Source: UBA7672 sp964529555
GTDB lineage: Bacteria > Pseudomonadota > Alphaproteobacteria > Caulobacterales > Hyphomonadaceae
DNA length: 12,003 bases
Assembly (NCBI GenBank): GCA_964529555.1
Contig: CAZGWV010000102.1
Span: forward strand, 1 to 12,003
Direction: 5' to 3'
Shown here: one piece after another, positions 1 through 8,118 of the stretch
Layout of the letters: every line of letters begins with the position of its first letter
Numbering within the stretch: the stretch's first letter is position 1
The notes under the pieces: generated by a model
What the model was told of the DNA's origin: nothing
The model's database searches: none
What the model saw: the letters and a program-made list of their open reading frames with translations, nothing else
Position numbers and translations under genes: made by a program

Positions 1-128
1 GGTGCTCAACCGTTCCCTCCACACGTCTGCCCCGGCAAAAGCCAAGCACAGGCGCGCCGCAAAGGCCATGCCGATTGTCAGAGGTTAAGGCTGCGCGAGC
101 GCCGTGATCGCGGAGGGCGGTGCACGTT
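1..128. other. Left edge, no supportable gene
   Basis: No coding region can be supported here. One plus-strand frame is open from base 2 to a TAA at 86-88 and could be the tail of a gene beginning outside the window. Its 28 codons include rare AGG/AGA and show no clear codon preference. A minus-strand ATG at 69 opens a frame that leaves the window but has no ribosome-binding site. Neither is called. Confidence 0.4.
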
Positions 129-266
129 GAAACAGACCCCCACCTGTCCGCCCCCTAAGAACGGGGCGGGACCATGTTGCGCCAGCTTACCCAACATTGG
201 AGGGCGGTGATGCAACGGGGTCCCGCCCCGTTCTTAGGGGGCGGACAGGTGGGGGTCTCTATCGGC
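129..266 (+). repeat. Long palindromic repeat element, copy 1 (138 bp)
   Basis: The core is a perfect 40-bp inverted repeat (134-173 and 219-258) around a 45-bp centre (174-218). The centre can itself pair (ATGTTG 174-179 with CAACAT 192-197, or GTTGC 176-180 with GCAAC 212-216). The element continues slightly past the palindrome on both sides: 129-154 matches 4473-4498 with 2 mismatches, and 225-266 matches 4494-4535 with 3 mismatches, so it is a repeat family and not a single hairpin. It begins 29 bp beyond the lpdA stop codon. A transcript from lpdA would fold it into a very long stem that might stop transcription or protect the mRNA 3' end, but no U-tract follows. No transposase gene is present, so it is either a non-autonomous (MITE- or REP-like) element or a recurring structural repeat. 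Confidence 0.85.
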
Positions 267-295
267 GAGCCAGCTGTCTGCGAAGAGCAGCAGCC

Positions 296-1696
296 TCACA
301 TCTGCATCGCCCAGCCTTCGACGGCCATCGCGGCCTGGCGTACGGCTTCGGTGAGCGTGGGGTGGGCGTGGCAAGTGCGGGCGATGTCTTCGGAGGAGGC
401 GCCGAACTCCATCGCGACGCAGACTTCTGCGATCATCTCGCCAACGCCGACGCCCACGAGGTGAGCGCCGAGGACCTGGTCCGTCGTGGCGTCCGCGAGG
501 ATCTTCACGAAGCCGTCCGTCTCATGGTTCGTCTTGGCGCGCGAGTTGGCGGAGAAGGGGAATTTGCCGGACTTGTAGGCGACGCCAGCAGCCTTCAGCT
601 CTTCTTCCGTCTTGCCGACCCAGGCGATCTCCGGCTTGGTGTAAACCACGCCCGGAATGATGTCGTAGTTCACATGGCCGGCCTTGCCCGCGATCAGCTC
701 GGCGCAGGCAACGCCCTCGTCTTCGGCCTTGTGCGCCAGCATCGGGCCGGAGGTGACGTCCCCGATCACCCACACGCCGGGGGCCGAGGTCTGGTAGTGC
801 TCGTTGGCGATCACGCCGCGACGGTCGGGGACGACGCCGACTGTCTCGAGGCCGAGGCCCTGCGTGTAGGGGCGGCGGCCGATGGCGAGCAGCACGATAT
901 CCGCGTCCAGCGTTTCAGCGTCGCCGCCGGCGGCGGGCTGCATCGAGAGTTTGAGCTTGGACTTCATCTTCTCGACGCCGGTGACCTTCATGCCGAGTTT
1001 GAAGTCGATGCCCTGCTTGGCGAAGATGCGCTGGGCCTGCTTGGCCACTTCGCCGTCCGCGCCCGGCAGGATGCGGTCGAGATATTCGACCACGGTCACT
1101 TCCGAGCCGAGGCGGCGCCAGACCGAGCCGAGTTCGAGGCCGATAATGCCCGCGCCGATCACGATCATGCGCTTGGGGACCGACTTGAGCGAGAGCGCGC
1201 CGGTCGAGGAGACGATGCGCTCCTCGTCGATGTCGACGCCGACCAGGGGCGTGGGCTCCGAGCCGGTGGCGATGACGATGTGTTTGGCGCCGAGGACCTG
1301 ATCGCCCGTCGAGCCCGAGACGACCACGCGACCCGGACCGTCGATGCGTCCGGCGCCGCTGAACACGGTCACCTTGTTCTTCTTCATCAGATAGGCGATG
1401 CCGGCGGTGAGGCCGTTCACGGCGTCGGCTTTCTGCTTCAGCATGTTGTCGAGGTTGAGCTTGAGACCCGTCACCTCGATGCCGAGGCCGGCGAAATCCT
1501 TGCCCGCCGTTTCGTAGAGTTCGGAGGCGTGCAGCATCGCCTTGGACGGGATGCAGCCGACATTCAGGCAGGTTCCGCCCAGCTTGTCGCGCTTCTCGAC
1601 GAGGGCGACCTTGAGACCCAGCTGGCCGCAGCGCGTGGCGCAATTGTAGCCGCCGGGGCCGCCGCCGATGATGACGACGTCAAAAGTCTCGCTCAT
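296..1696 (-). CDS. lpdA: Dihydrolipoyl dehydrogenase (E3)
   Basis: This FAD-dependent cytoplasmic enzyme reoxidises the dihydrolipoyl arm of 2-oxoacid dehydrogenase complexes with NAD+. The 466-residue product is the normal length. Visible features are the FAD-binding GGGPGG near residues 11-16, the redox-active disulfide in GGTCLNVGCIPSK (Cys43 and Cys48), the NAD-binding GAGIIGLELGS at 181-191, the second FAD contact IGDV at 311-314, and the C-terminal dimer-interface active site HAHPTLTE (His445, Glu450). It lies at the 3' end of a minus-strand block headed by sucB, so 2-oxoglutarate dehydrogenase is the likely main client, although one E3 often serves several complexes. The ATG at 1696 immediately precedes the canonical N-terminal FAD motif. 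A candidate promoter (1731-1758) lies just upstream, so it may also be transcribed independently. Confidence 0.97.
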   Translation of the reverse strand: MSETFDVVIIGGGPGGYNCATRCGQLGLKVALVEKRDKLGGTCLNVGCIPSKAMLHASELYETAGKDFAGLGIEVTGLKLNLDNMLKQKADAVNGLTAGIAYLMKKNKVTVFSGAGRIDGPGRVVVSGSTGDQVLGAKHIVIATGSEPTPLVGVDIDEERIVSSTGALSLKSVPKRMIVIGAGIIGLELGSVWRRLGSEVTVVEYLDRILPGADGEVAKQAQRIFAKQGIDFKLGMKVTGVEKMKSKLKLSMQPAAGGDAETLDADIVLLAIGRRPYTQGLGLETVGVVPDRRGVIANEHYQTSAPGVWVIGDVTSGPMLAHKAEDEGVACAELIAGKAGHVNYDIIPGVVYTKPEIAWVGKTEEELKAAGVAYKSGKFPFSANSRAKTNHETDGFVKILADATTDQVLGAHLVGVGVGEMIAEVCVAMEFGASSEDIARTCHAHPTLTEAVRQAAMAVEGWAMQM

Positions 1697-1730
1697 GGTC
1701 TATTCTCGCGTCCGTTCGCTTGTGGCGGGA

Positions 1731-1758
1731 GCTATACGCGCATCGCCGGAAGGGTCAA
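1731..1758 (-). promoter_or_regulatory. Candidate sigma-70-type promoter for lpdA
   Basis: On the minus strand there is TTGACC (1753-1758), a 16-bp spacer and TATAGC (1731-1736), close to the TTGACA/TATAAT consensus. Transcription would start near 1724, leaving a leader of about 28 nt before the lpdA ATG at 1696. It lies in the 154-bp gap between lpdA and the membrane protein gene upstream of it. This is a match by eye; no other promoter evidence is available. Confidence 0.45.
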
Positions 1759-1850
1759 CAAAGGGCTGACCGGACACAATATGGGGACGCGAAGCGCCCG
1801 CATCCACGGGCGGAAACACGGATACGGGACGCCAATTCGCCTCTGGCGCG

Positions 1851-2270
1851 CTAGAACGTGCGCCGGGTGCGGGAGCCGCCCTCATCGTCGCCGTAGGATG
1901 CGCGCTGGATGCTGCGGGGAATGCTGCCGGTCATCGCCGCGAGCATCAGGATGACGACGCCCACGGCCAGCTGGTTGTCCCAGAAATGGGCCAGTTCGAG
2001 CGTCTGGTCGATGTTGAGTGCAAAGCCCGCGACGCTGACGCCGCCGAGGATGGCGAGCAGGGCGCCGCCCGGCCCCTTGAAGAAGACGGTGAGGCCGCCG
2101 AGCAATCCCAGCGCGCTGCCCAGCATGGGGAAGACGAAAGCAGGATTATCGAGCAGGCTGGCCGCCTTCGGGCCGAGCAGGTGGTCGACGCCGCCAAGCC
2201 ATTCGTTGGCGGTGCGATAGAGCAGCCAGCCCGACGTCGCGATCAGCATGAGGGCGAAGATACGCCGCAT
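1851..2270 (-). CDS. Hypothetical small membrane protein
   Basis: I do not recognise a family. The 139-residue product has hydrophobic segments near residues 4-19, 45-64, 68-87 and 100-115, consistent with three or four inner-membrane helices. A charged C-terminal tail (GDDEGGSRTRR) is probably cytoplasmic. The frame is open upstream to 2318, but the added 16 residues are polar and unlike a membrane protein N terminus. The ATG at 2270 begins MRRIFALMLI, a basic residue pair followed by a helix, and has GGGAA just upstream, so I prefer it. The gene sits between the E2-linked membrane protein gene (143-bp gap) and lpdA (154-bp gap) on the same strand. That suggests loose co-transcription, but no function follows from it. 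Confidence 0.75.
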   Translation of the reverse strand: MRRIFALMLIATSGWLLYRTANEWLGGVDHLLGPKAASLLDNPAFVFPMLGSALGLLGGLTVFFKGPGGALLAILGGVSVAGFALNIDQTLELAHFWDNQLAVGVVILMLAAMTGSIPRSIQRASYGDDEGGSRTRRTF

Positions 2271-2413
2271 CGTTCCCACGGGCCGATGGCCCGCCTCCGG
2301 TTTTCTACCGGCACACAATAGAGAGAGATGCTTTCCGCCCGGCTGCGACGATCGGGTGAATTTCGCGCGGGCGCGTTAAGCTCTGCCGCGCCGGCGTTAA
2401 GGTAGCCCGGCAT

Positions 2414-2971
2414 TCACTTCAAAAGCCCCCGGAAAGCGGCGGCCCAGATCAGCGTGGCGATCACAAGCGAAAACCAGGCGGCGTTGACCGTGGCGGCGGT
2501 GGGCCGGGCGTGGGCTGCGGTTTCGGCGTCGGGGGCGCGGCGGGCGGTGTATTCGCGCCAGAAGAAATAGACGCCCTGTCCCAGCACCAGCAGCGCCACG
2601 AGCCAGGCGGCGAAGGGGTGCAGGATCATCATGGCGATGGCCGTGGCGCCCAGCACCACGGCTTGCCCCGCGATCCAGCCGCGCCGGGCAGCATCGTCGC
2701 GATCCATCCAGGCTTCGGCGGCTTTCTCTTCTTCGGATCGCGGGCGTGGTTTCACCGGCGCGTCGAGGCCGCCATAGGCGCCGTCGTCCTCGGGTGGAAA
2801 TTCCGCGCTGAGCTCGCGCGACATTTCCTCGATGCGCGAGGTCATGCGGTCGAGCGCCATCTCCATGCGGATCTGGCGGAACAGCATGAAGGCGCCGATC
2901 AGCCAGAGGAGGCCGGCGATGCGGATGATCCAGGGAAGGATGGCGTCGGAGATGGCCTCGAAGGGCATCAT
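2414..2971 (-). CDS. Hypothetical four-helix membrane protein downstream of sucB
   Basis: Not recognised as a named family. The 185-residue product has a helix at about 11-31, then a charged, amphipathic, possibly coiled stretch (33-58) and an acidic/proline-rich linker (58-95). Two adjacent helices (about 99-117 and 118-137) and a final helix (about 162-181) follow. It starts only 12 bp after the sucB stop codon, so translation in the sucB operon is very likely. Two ATG codons are adjacent (2971 and 2968). The GGAG just upstream abuts the first and is 3 nt from the second, so either may be used. A link to membrane association of the dehydrogenase complex is conceivable but is speculation from position alone. 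Confidence 0.85.
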   Translation of the reverse strand: MMPFEAISDAILPWIIRIAGLLWLIGAFMLFRQIRMEMALDRMTSRIEEMSRELSAEFPPEDDGAYGGLDAPVKPRPRSEEEKAAEAWMDRDDAARRGWIAGQAVVLGATAIAMMILHPFAAWLVALLVLGQGVYFFWREYTARRAPDAETAAHARPTAATVNAAWFSLVIATLIWAAAFRGLLK

Positions 2972-2983
2972 CTCCGCGTCGCC

Positions 2984-4219
<1,236 letters not shown>

Positions 4220-4472
4220 GACGTCTCCAGATCGGTCTTTTCGCCGCCCTTCGCTTATCGGGCGAGCAGGCTGTTGGGGCCGGGTTTAACCCCGTTGCGG
4301 GCGCTTGGGGAGGGTAAAATGTCGGGTTTCGGCAGGTAGTTTGACGCGGTGTAGGGGAGGTGGGTTAACAGGTTTGAGAGTGCAAGGCGGCGGGGCGATT
4401 CACGCGCGGATTTGATCCGGGGTTGATTGGCCTGACGGGATGCAGGGTGCTGATCCGGCGTCTCGCTTTTTT
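4220..4472. other. Non-coding stretch upstream of sucB
   Basis: Together with the next two elements this is part of a 553-bp gap between the divergent sucB and transporter genes. It should contain the sucB promoter, but I find no pair of hexamers good enough to name. Frames crossing it on both strands are tails of antisense shadows. A run of six T (4467-4472) borders the repeat copy that follows. Confidence 0.5.
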
Positions 4473-4535
4473 GAGACAGGCCCCCACCTGTCCGCCCCGT
4501 ACCTAGAGGGCGGACAGGTGGGGGTCTCTATCGGC
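4473..4535 (+). repeat. Palindromic repeat element, copy 2 (63 bp, short form)
   Basis: A 17-bp perfect inverted repeat (4481-4497 with 4508-4524) surrounds a 10-bp loop. Bases 4473-4498 match 129-154 with 2 mismatches and 4494-4535 match 225-266 with 3 mismatches, including the asymmetric right flank TCTCTATCGGC, so it is in the same orientation as copy 1. It corresponds to copy 1 with exactly 75 bp removed between two GCCCC pentamers (150-154 and 225-229). The T-run lies on the wrong side for an intrinsic terminator on either strand. Confidence 0.85.
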
Positions 4536-4645
4536 TTGTTCCGATGTCCAATCCTTTGACGCCGGTCGCACGCTTGCGTGTCTTTCACAACGGGCCTAAC
4601 ACCCCGCCCATGACTGCGAACGCCCAACAGCTTCGACTTGAGTGG

Positions 4646-4765
4646 AAGGCCATCGAATGGCCTTCGCCGGGCTCTCGCGTCTGAAACGAGAGGCCGGCGG
4701 CGGAAGCGCCGGCGACGCTCGTCCCTCCGGTGTTCCTCCGCAACCAGCTTCAGGGGCGAGCGGAG
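4646..4765 (+). promoter_or_regulatory. Structured leader of the EamA transporter gene
   Basis: Within 120 nt before the start codon there are several strong inverted repeats: 8 bp perfect with a 3-nt loop (4646-4653/4657-4664), 12 bp with one mismatch and a 9-nt loop (4666-4677/4687-4698), and 11 bp with one G-U pair (4716-4726/4752-4762). A further 7-bp pairing (4693-4699/4707-4713) shares bases with the second hairpin and would exclude it, as in alternative folds. The last stem ends in the ribosome-binding site GGAG (4762-4765), and a CTCCG at 4736-4740 could also pair with it. A perfect TTGACGC (4556-4562) could be a -35 element, but no clear -10 follows. It matches no riboswitch class that I can recognise. 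Part of the pairing may simply reflect high GC content. Confidence 0.4.
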
Positions 4766-4772
4766 AGACCAG

Positions 4773-5720
4773 ATGAGACCCGCCGCCCTGCCCACCGAAC
4801 CGGAAGCCCGCAATCGCGCCATCGGCGTGATCCTCGCCGTGCTCGGGGCCTCCATGTTCTCGCTCAAGGGCGTGGTCATCAAGCTGGCCTTCGCCGAGGG
4901 GATCGGCGTCTCGCAACTCCTGACCCTGCGCATGGGATTTGCGCTGCCGGTCTATCTGGCGATCGGAGTAGTCGCTTTCGTGCGCGCGAAGGAGAAGCCG
5001 GCGACGCGCTTCTTCCTGATGGCGGGCGGGCTGGGGCTGATGAGCTATTATCTGTCGTCGTGGCTCAATTTCGAGGGGCTGAGATATGTTTCGGCCCAGC
5101 TCGAACGGCTGATCCTCTACATCTATCCGACCATCGTGGCGCTGCTGGCGTGGATGTTCCTGAAGGAGAAGATCACGGCCCGGCATGTGATCGCGCTGCT
5201 GCTGGCCTATCTGGGCGTGGCGATCCTGTTCGGGGCGGAGATCGGCCATCAGGGGCCGGATGCGCTTCTGGGCGGCGGGCTGATCTTCGCGGGCGCGTTC
5301 ATCTACGCGATCTATGTGACGGCCTCGAAGCCGGTGATCACCAAGATGGGCTCGACGCTGTTCACGGCGTTCGGGATGTCCATCGCCTCCATCGCATTCC
5401 TGGCGCAGAGCGGGATCGAGATGGCGCTGCATGCGCCGCCGCCGGTGACGGCGAATGGCTATTGGCTGGCGCTGGTGCTGGCGATCTTCTGCACGGTGAT
5501 CCCGAGCTTTATGATCGCGGCGGCCATCGGGCGGATCGGGCCGGGGCCGACGAGCGCCGTGGGCGGGGTCGGTCCCGTGGTCGCCGCGTGGGCTGCGGTG
5601 GTGGTGCTGCATGAGCCGTTTGGCTGGCCGCACATGGCGGCGATGGTGCTGACGATCGTGGGCGTGTGGATGCTGGCGAAGCCGCGGATCACGCGAAGTG
5701 CGGGGACGCGGACGTGGTGA
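4773..5720 (+). CDS. EamA/DMT-family inner-membrane transporter
   Basis: This is a drug/metabolite-transporter-superfamily permease of 315 residues, with about ten predicted helices arranged as two EamA repeats (about 17-150 and 165-300). Typical marks are GASMFSLKGVVIKLAF near the first helix, the first-repeat end ERLILYIYPTIVALLAWMFLKEKIT (split here as helix plus Lys/Glu-rich turn), and the matching second-repeat end WAAVVVLHEPFG. Family members export amino acids, nucleobases, amines or other metabolites; the substrate cannot be read from the sequence. An in-frame ATG at 4638 would add 45 Arg-rich residues lying over the leader hairpins. The ATG at 4773 has GGAGAG 5-7 nt upstream and starts a normal N terminus, so I chose it. 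The gene stands alone, divergent from sucB and convergent with the amidase. Confidence 0.93.
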   Translation: MRPAALPTEPEARNRAIGVILAVLGASMFSLKGVVIKLAFAEGIGVSQLLTLRMGFALPVYLAIGVVAFVRAKEKPATRFFLMAGGLGLMSYYLSSWLNFEGLRYVSAQLERLILYIYPTIVALLAWMFLKEKITARHVIALLLAYLGVAILFGAEIGHQGPDALLGGGLIFAGAFIYAIYVTASKPVITKMGSTLFTAFGMSIASIAFLAQSGIEMALHAPPPVTANGYWLALVLAIFCTVIPSFMIAAAIGRIGPGPTSAVGGVGPVVAAWAAVVVLHEPFGWPHMAAMVLTIVGVWMLAKPRITRSAGTRTW

Positions 5721-5737
5721 GATGAGATTCTCATCCG

Positions 5738-5848
5738 TGTCATTCCAGACGCGCGATAGCGCGAGCCGGAACCCAGGGGCTGCGAGGGCGGTGTTTGTGG
5801 CTTCTGGGTTCCCGCTCTTCGCGCTTGCGCGCTTCGGCGGGAATGACA
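5738..5848. repeat. Intergenic palindromic repeat of the alphaproteobacterial GTCATTCC...GGAATGAC type
   Basis: Outer arms TGTCATTCC (5738-5746) and GGAATGACA (5840-5848) enclose inner arms GGAACCCAG (5768-5776) and CTGGGTTCC (5804-5812). GCGC-rich segments between the arms on each side can also pair. The layout resembles dispersed intergenic palindromes common in alphaproteobacterial genomes; this is from memory, not a search. It fills most of the 147-bp gap between the convergent transporter and amidase genes, where a bidirectional hairpin could limit read-through. There is no T-tract, so I do not call an intrinsic terminator. It is unrelated in sequence to the element at 129-266 and 4473-4535. 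Confidence 0.7.
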
Positions 5849-5867
5849 GGTGAGAGGTTGGTGGACG

Positions 5868-7250
5868 TCATCCAGCGATTTTTGGCGCCGCCACTTCCCG
5901 TCCCGCCAGCCCGGCGAAGGCGATGCCGGTGTGGTCTTCGAGGAAGGGGCCGATGGCCTGGCAGGCGAGCGGCAGGCCCTGTGCGTTGAGGCCGAGCGGG
6001 ATCGCCGTCGAGGGCAAATTCGCGACGGTGGCGATGCCGGCCCAGCCGAGCTGGGCGCCAAAATTGGAGGGTTCGCCGTTGAGTGTCAGCGAACGCTTGC
6101 GCCAGTCGGATTCGCTGGAGTGAGGGAAGGCTGGCGTGCCGAAGGCGGGGGCGAGAACCACGTCGAAATGGCGAAAGAAGTCGGCCCACTGGCGGCGGAT
6201 GCGCAGCTGGGTGTCGAGCAGGCCGAACCAGTCGTGCGCGGAGATGGGCTGGCGGCCGCCGGCCTGGGTCTGGCCGCGCGTGATGATGGTGTGGAGCATG
6301 GCCTGATAGGTGCGCCACGATACATTCATGTCGGGCAGGAGGCTGGACTTGCGCGAGACGCTGGCGCCTTCGCGGGCGATGTCGTCGGCGAAGCGGTCGA
6401 TGGCGCCGAGGATTTCCTGGTCGGCCTGCGCGGCGGGATGGTGATCGAGCACGAAGACGCGGAAGCTCTTCAGGCTGCCGTGGCGGGCGCGGGGGAGGGT
6501 GAGCTTGTTGTTGAACTCGTCCGGGTCTGGCGTTGCGACCACGTCGAGCAGCATGGCGAGGTCTGCCGCAGAGCGCGCCAGCGGGCCGATGACGGCGAGT
6601 TGCGGCGCTGCGAATTCGAGGCCGCCATAGGCATGGCCGTGATTGGAGACGATGCGGTAGCTCGTCTTGTGACCGTAGACGCCGCAGAACGCGGCGGGCA
6701 CGCGCACCGAGCCGCCAATGTCGGAGCCGAGTTCCAGCGCGGAGAAGCCCATCGCGATGGCGGCGGCGGAACCGCCGGACGAGCCTCCGGCAGAATGGCC
6801 GAGCGCGTGCGGATTGTTGGTGCGGCCATAGATCGGATTGTCCGACTGCCAGTCGGCGAGGGCGGGCGGCACGTTGGTCTTGCCGAGCACGACGGCGCCG
6901 GCGGCCTTGATGCGCTGGACGGCGAAGGCGTCTTCGCGGGCGCGGTGGTCGCGGTGTTCGGTGAAGCCCCAGGTGGTGGGATGGCCGCGCAGGTCGAAGC
7001 TTTCCTTTATCGTCATGGGCAGGCCGGCGAGCGGGCCGGCGCGGCCTTTGGCGATGGCGTCGTCGGCCATGCGGGCTTCGGTGCGGGCGCGTTCGAAATC
7101 GCGGACCACGACGGCGTTGACCTGTGCATCGAGCGCTTCGATGCGCGCGATGGAAGCGTCGCAAAGTTCGCTGGCGCTGAACGCCTTTCGCTTCAGCCCC
7201 GCCGCGAGTTGGGTCGCCGTCATCCGGTGCAGGCTGGCATCGAGGGTCAT
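5868..7250 (-). CDS. Amidase (amidase-signature family)
   Basis: This is a 460-residue hydrolase of the amidase-signature fold, which cleaves carboxamide bonds through a Ser-cisSer-Lys triad. The triad is intact: Lys82 in GLPMTIKES, Ser157 in GHSAGGSSGGS and nucleophile Ser181 in GSDIGGSVRVP. The 24-residue spacing between the two serines is that of the family. Length and the AFCGVYGHK segment fit general amidases rather than GatA, and no gatB or gatC is adjacent, so tRNA amidation is unlikely. The substrate is unknown. No signal peptide is seen, so it is probably cytoplasmic. The frame stays open far upstream, even through the N run, but the ATG at 7250 gives a family-typical N terminus and has AGGA about 10 nt upstream. 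It is divergent from the lipoprotein gene at 7387. Confidence 0.93.
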   Translation of the reverse strand: MTLDASLHRMTATQLAAGLKRKAFSASELCDASIARIEALDAQVNAVVVRDFERARTEARMADDAIAKGRAGPLAGLPMTIKESFDLRGHPTTWGFTEHRDHRAREDAFAVQRIKAAGAVVLGKTNVPPALADWQSDNPIYGRTNNPHALGHSAGGSSGGSAAAIAMGFSALELGSDIGGSVRVPAAFCGVYGHKTSYRIVSNHGHAYGGLEFAAPQLAVIGPLARSAADLAMLLDVVATPDPDEFNNKLTLPRARHGSLKSFRVFVLDHHPAAQADQEILGAIDRFADDIAREGASVSRKSSLLPDMNVSWRTYQAMLHTIITRGQTQAGGRQPISAHDWFGLLDTQLRIRRQWADFFRHFDVVLAPAFGTPAFPHSSESDWRKRSLTLNGEPSNFGAQLGWAGIATVANLPSTAIPLGLNAQGLPLACQAIGPFLEDHTGIAFAGLAGREVAAPKIAG

Positions 7251-7386
7251 GGCTGGCGATCCTACTCTTCGCGCATGGATACGCCAGTGGGGCCGGAAAA
7301 TTCGGGCGCGAACCGGAGTTTGCCGGCGCCGGAAGCTGTTTCGCAGCGGCGCGGGGTGTTCTAGAATGGGCGCAAGGAGATTGCCC

Positions 7387-7797
7387 ATGCGTCTGTCACA
7401 TATCGCCGCCTGCCTTGCCGCAGCTTCCGCCGCCATCGCGCTGGCCGGCTGCACGCCTGCCGACGCCGTGCTCGACGGCGACCTGGTGCTCAACGGGATG
7501 GACCCGGCGCCGTGGATGGTGTCGGTGACGCGCGCGACCGACAAGACTGCGATCTCGATCGCGGGCGAGGCGGATTTCGAGGGCGCGGCGCCGGTGAAGG
7601 CCGAGACCAGGACGCCCGAGGGCAAGAGCGAATTCACGCTGACGTCGAAAACGCCGAACGGGGATTTCGTCATGCGCCTGCAGCAGGCCGCGTGTCTCGA
7701 TGGGCTCGACAACAATGTGAAGTATGAGTGGGCGGTGAGTGTCGACTGGCATGATGAGACGCTGCTGGGGTGTGCGCGGACAGCCGAACCGAAGTGA
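7387..7797 (+). CDS. Small lipoprotein, COG3650-like
   Basis: The 136-residue product starts with a lipoprotein signal peptide, ending in the lipobox LAGC with lipidated Cys22. No Asp follows the Cys, so outer-membrane sorting or retention cannot be judged by the simple +2 rule. The mature part carries a WMVSV strand, a central CLDG (Cys103) and a C-terminal LLGCA (Cys129). This W...C.DG...GCA pattern resembles the small heat-shock/META-like envelope proteins of COG3650. The two conserved cysteines may form a disulfide in the periplasm. The assignment is from motif memory and is tentative. AAGGAG (7374-7379) sits 7 nt before the ATG. A TAGAAT at 7362-7367 could be a -10 box but has no good -35 partner. 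Confidence 0.8.
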   Translation: MRLSHIAACLAAASAAIALAGCTPADAVLDGDLVLNGMDPAPWMVSVTRATDKTAISIAGEADFEGAAPVKAETRTPEGKSEFTLTSKTPNGDFVMRLQQAACLDGLDNNVKYEWAVSVDWHDETLLGCARTAEPK

Positions 7798-7878
7798 GGC
7801 GGCTTGCCTCTGGTTGACGTGAGCGCCGGGTGACCGCAGGGTCGGGCCGGCGACAGAAACGAGAGCGGGGATATTTCG

Positions 7879-7992
7879 ATGCGTATCGGCCTGATCGGAC
7901 TTGCTGGCGGCTTCGTTGGCGCGACCCTCCTGCTGGCGGCATGCGGCTCGGACGGGCCTGAGCCCGGCTCGAAAGAGTGGTGCGAGACTGTT
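7879..7992 (+). CDS. DUF3012-like small lipoprotein, 3' end lost in the assembly gap
   Basis: The first 38 residues are visible. A hydrophobic signal peptide ends in the lipobox LAAC with Cys22, then a short linker leads to GSKEWCETV. The GS-x-x-WC start matches the beginning of the DUF3012 domain, a short conserved region of unknown function in proteins of roughly 50-60 residues, so about 20 codons are probably hidden in the N run. It follows the other lipoprotein gene after 81 bp on the same strand. The ribosome-binding site is weak (only GCGGGG upstream). The apparent continuation into the dehydrogenase past the gap is an artefact of a length-divisible-by-three N spacer. Confidence 0.65.
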
Positions 7993-8092
7993 NNNNNNNN
8001 NNNNNNNNNNNNNNNNNNNNNNNNNNNNNNNNNNNNNNNNNNNNNNNNNNNNNNNNNNNNNNNNNNNNNNNNNNNNNNNNNNNNNNNNNNNN
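7993..8092. other. Assembly gap of 100 N
   Basis: Exactly 100 undetermined bases: the conventional spacer used when two contigs are scaffolded across a gap of unknown length. True distance, content and even correctness of the join are unknown. The gap removes the end of the DUF3012-like gene and the promoter region of the 3-hydroxybutyrate dehydrogenase. Strand composition reverses here. Confidence 0.98.
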
Positions 8093-8118
8093 GCGCCAGC
8101 CAGAAGGATCGCATCGCC

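Noticed and set aside
1..88. Tail of a plus-strand gene entering from the left edge (frame from base 2 to TAA at 86-88)
   Set aside because: Only 28 codons with rare AGG/AGA and no recognisable sequence; cannot be separated from chance.
197..1954. 585-codon plus-strand open frame over lpdA
   Set aside because: It lies antisense to a full-length, motif-complete lpdA, and its product is a low-complexity mix of Ala, Gly, Asp, His and Arg typical of GC-rich shadow frames.
2373..2401. Two GCGTTAAG copies as a CtrA binding site
   Set aside because: The TTAA cores are 21 bp apart, whereas the CtrA full site has TTAA-N7-TTAA. It is probably a chance repeat.
4461..4535. Repeat copy 2 as an intrinsic terminator
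   Set aside because: The six-T run (4467-4472) precedes the hairpin on the plus strand and would be A-rich on the minus-strand transcript, so neither strand has a stem followed by U's.
4596..5633. 345-codon minus-strand frame over the transporter
   Set aside because: Arg/His/Gln-rich shadow of a clear ten-helix transporter on the plus strand.
5868..7250. GatA subunit of glutamyl-tRNA(Gln) amidotransferase
   Set aside because: The family triad is shared, but no gatC or gatB is adjacent and the sequence around the triad reads like a general amidase.
7339..7367. Promoter for the first lipoprotein gene (TTTCGC-17-TAGAAT)
   Set aside because: The -10 box is good but the -35 is poor, and the start would fall inside the ribosome-binding site. 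Noted in the gene entry only.
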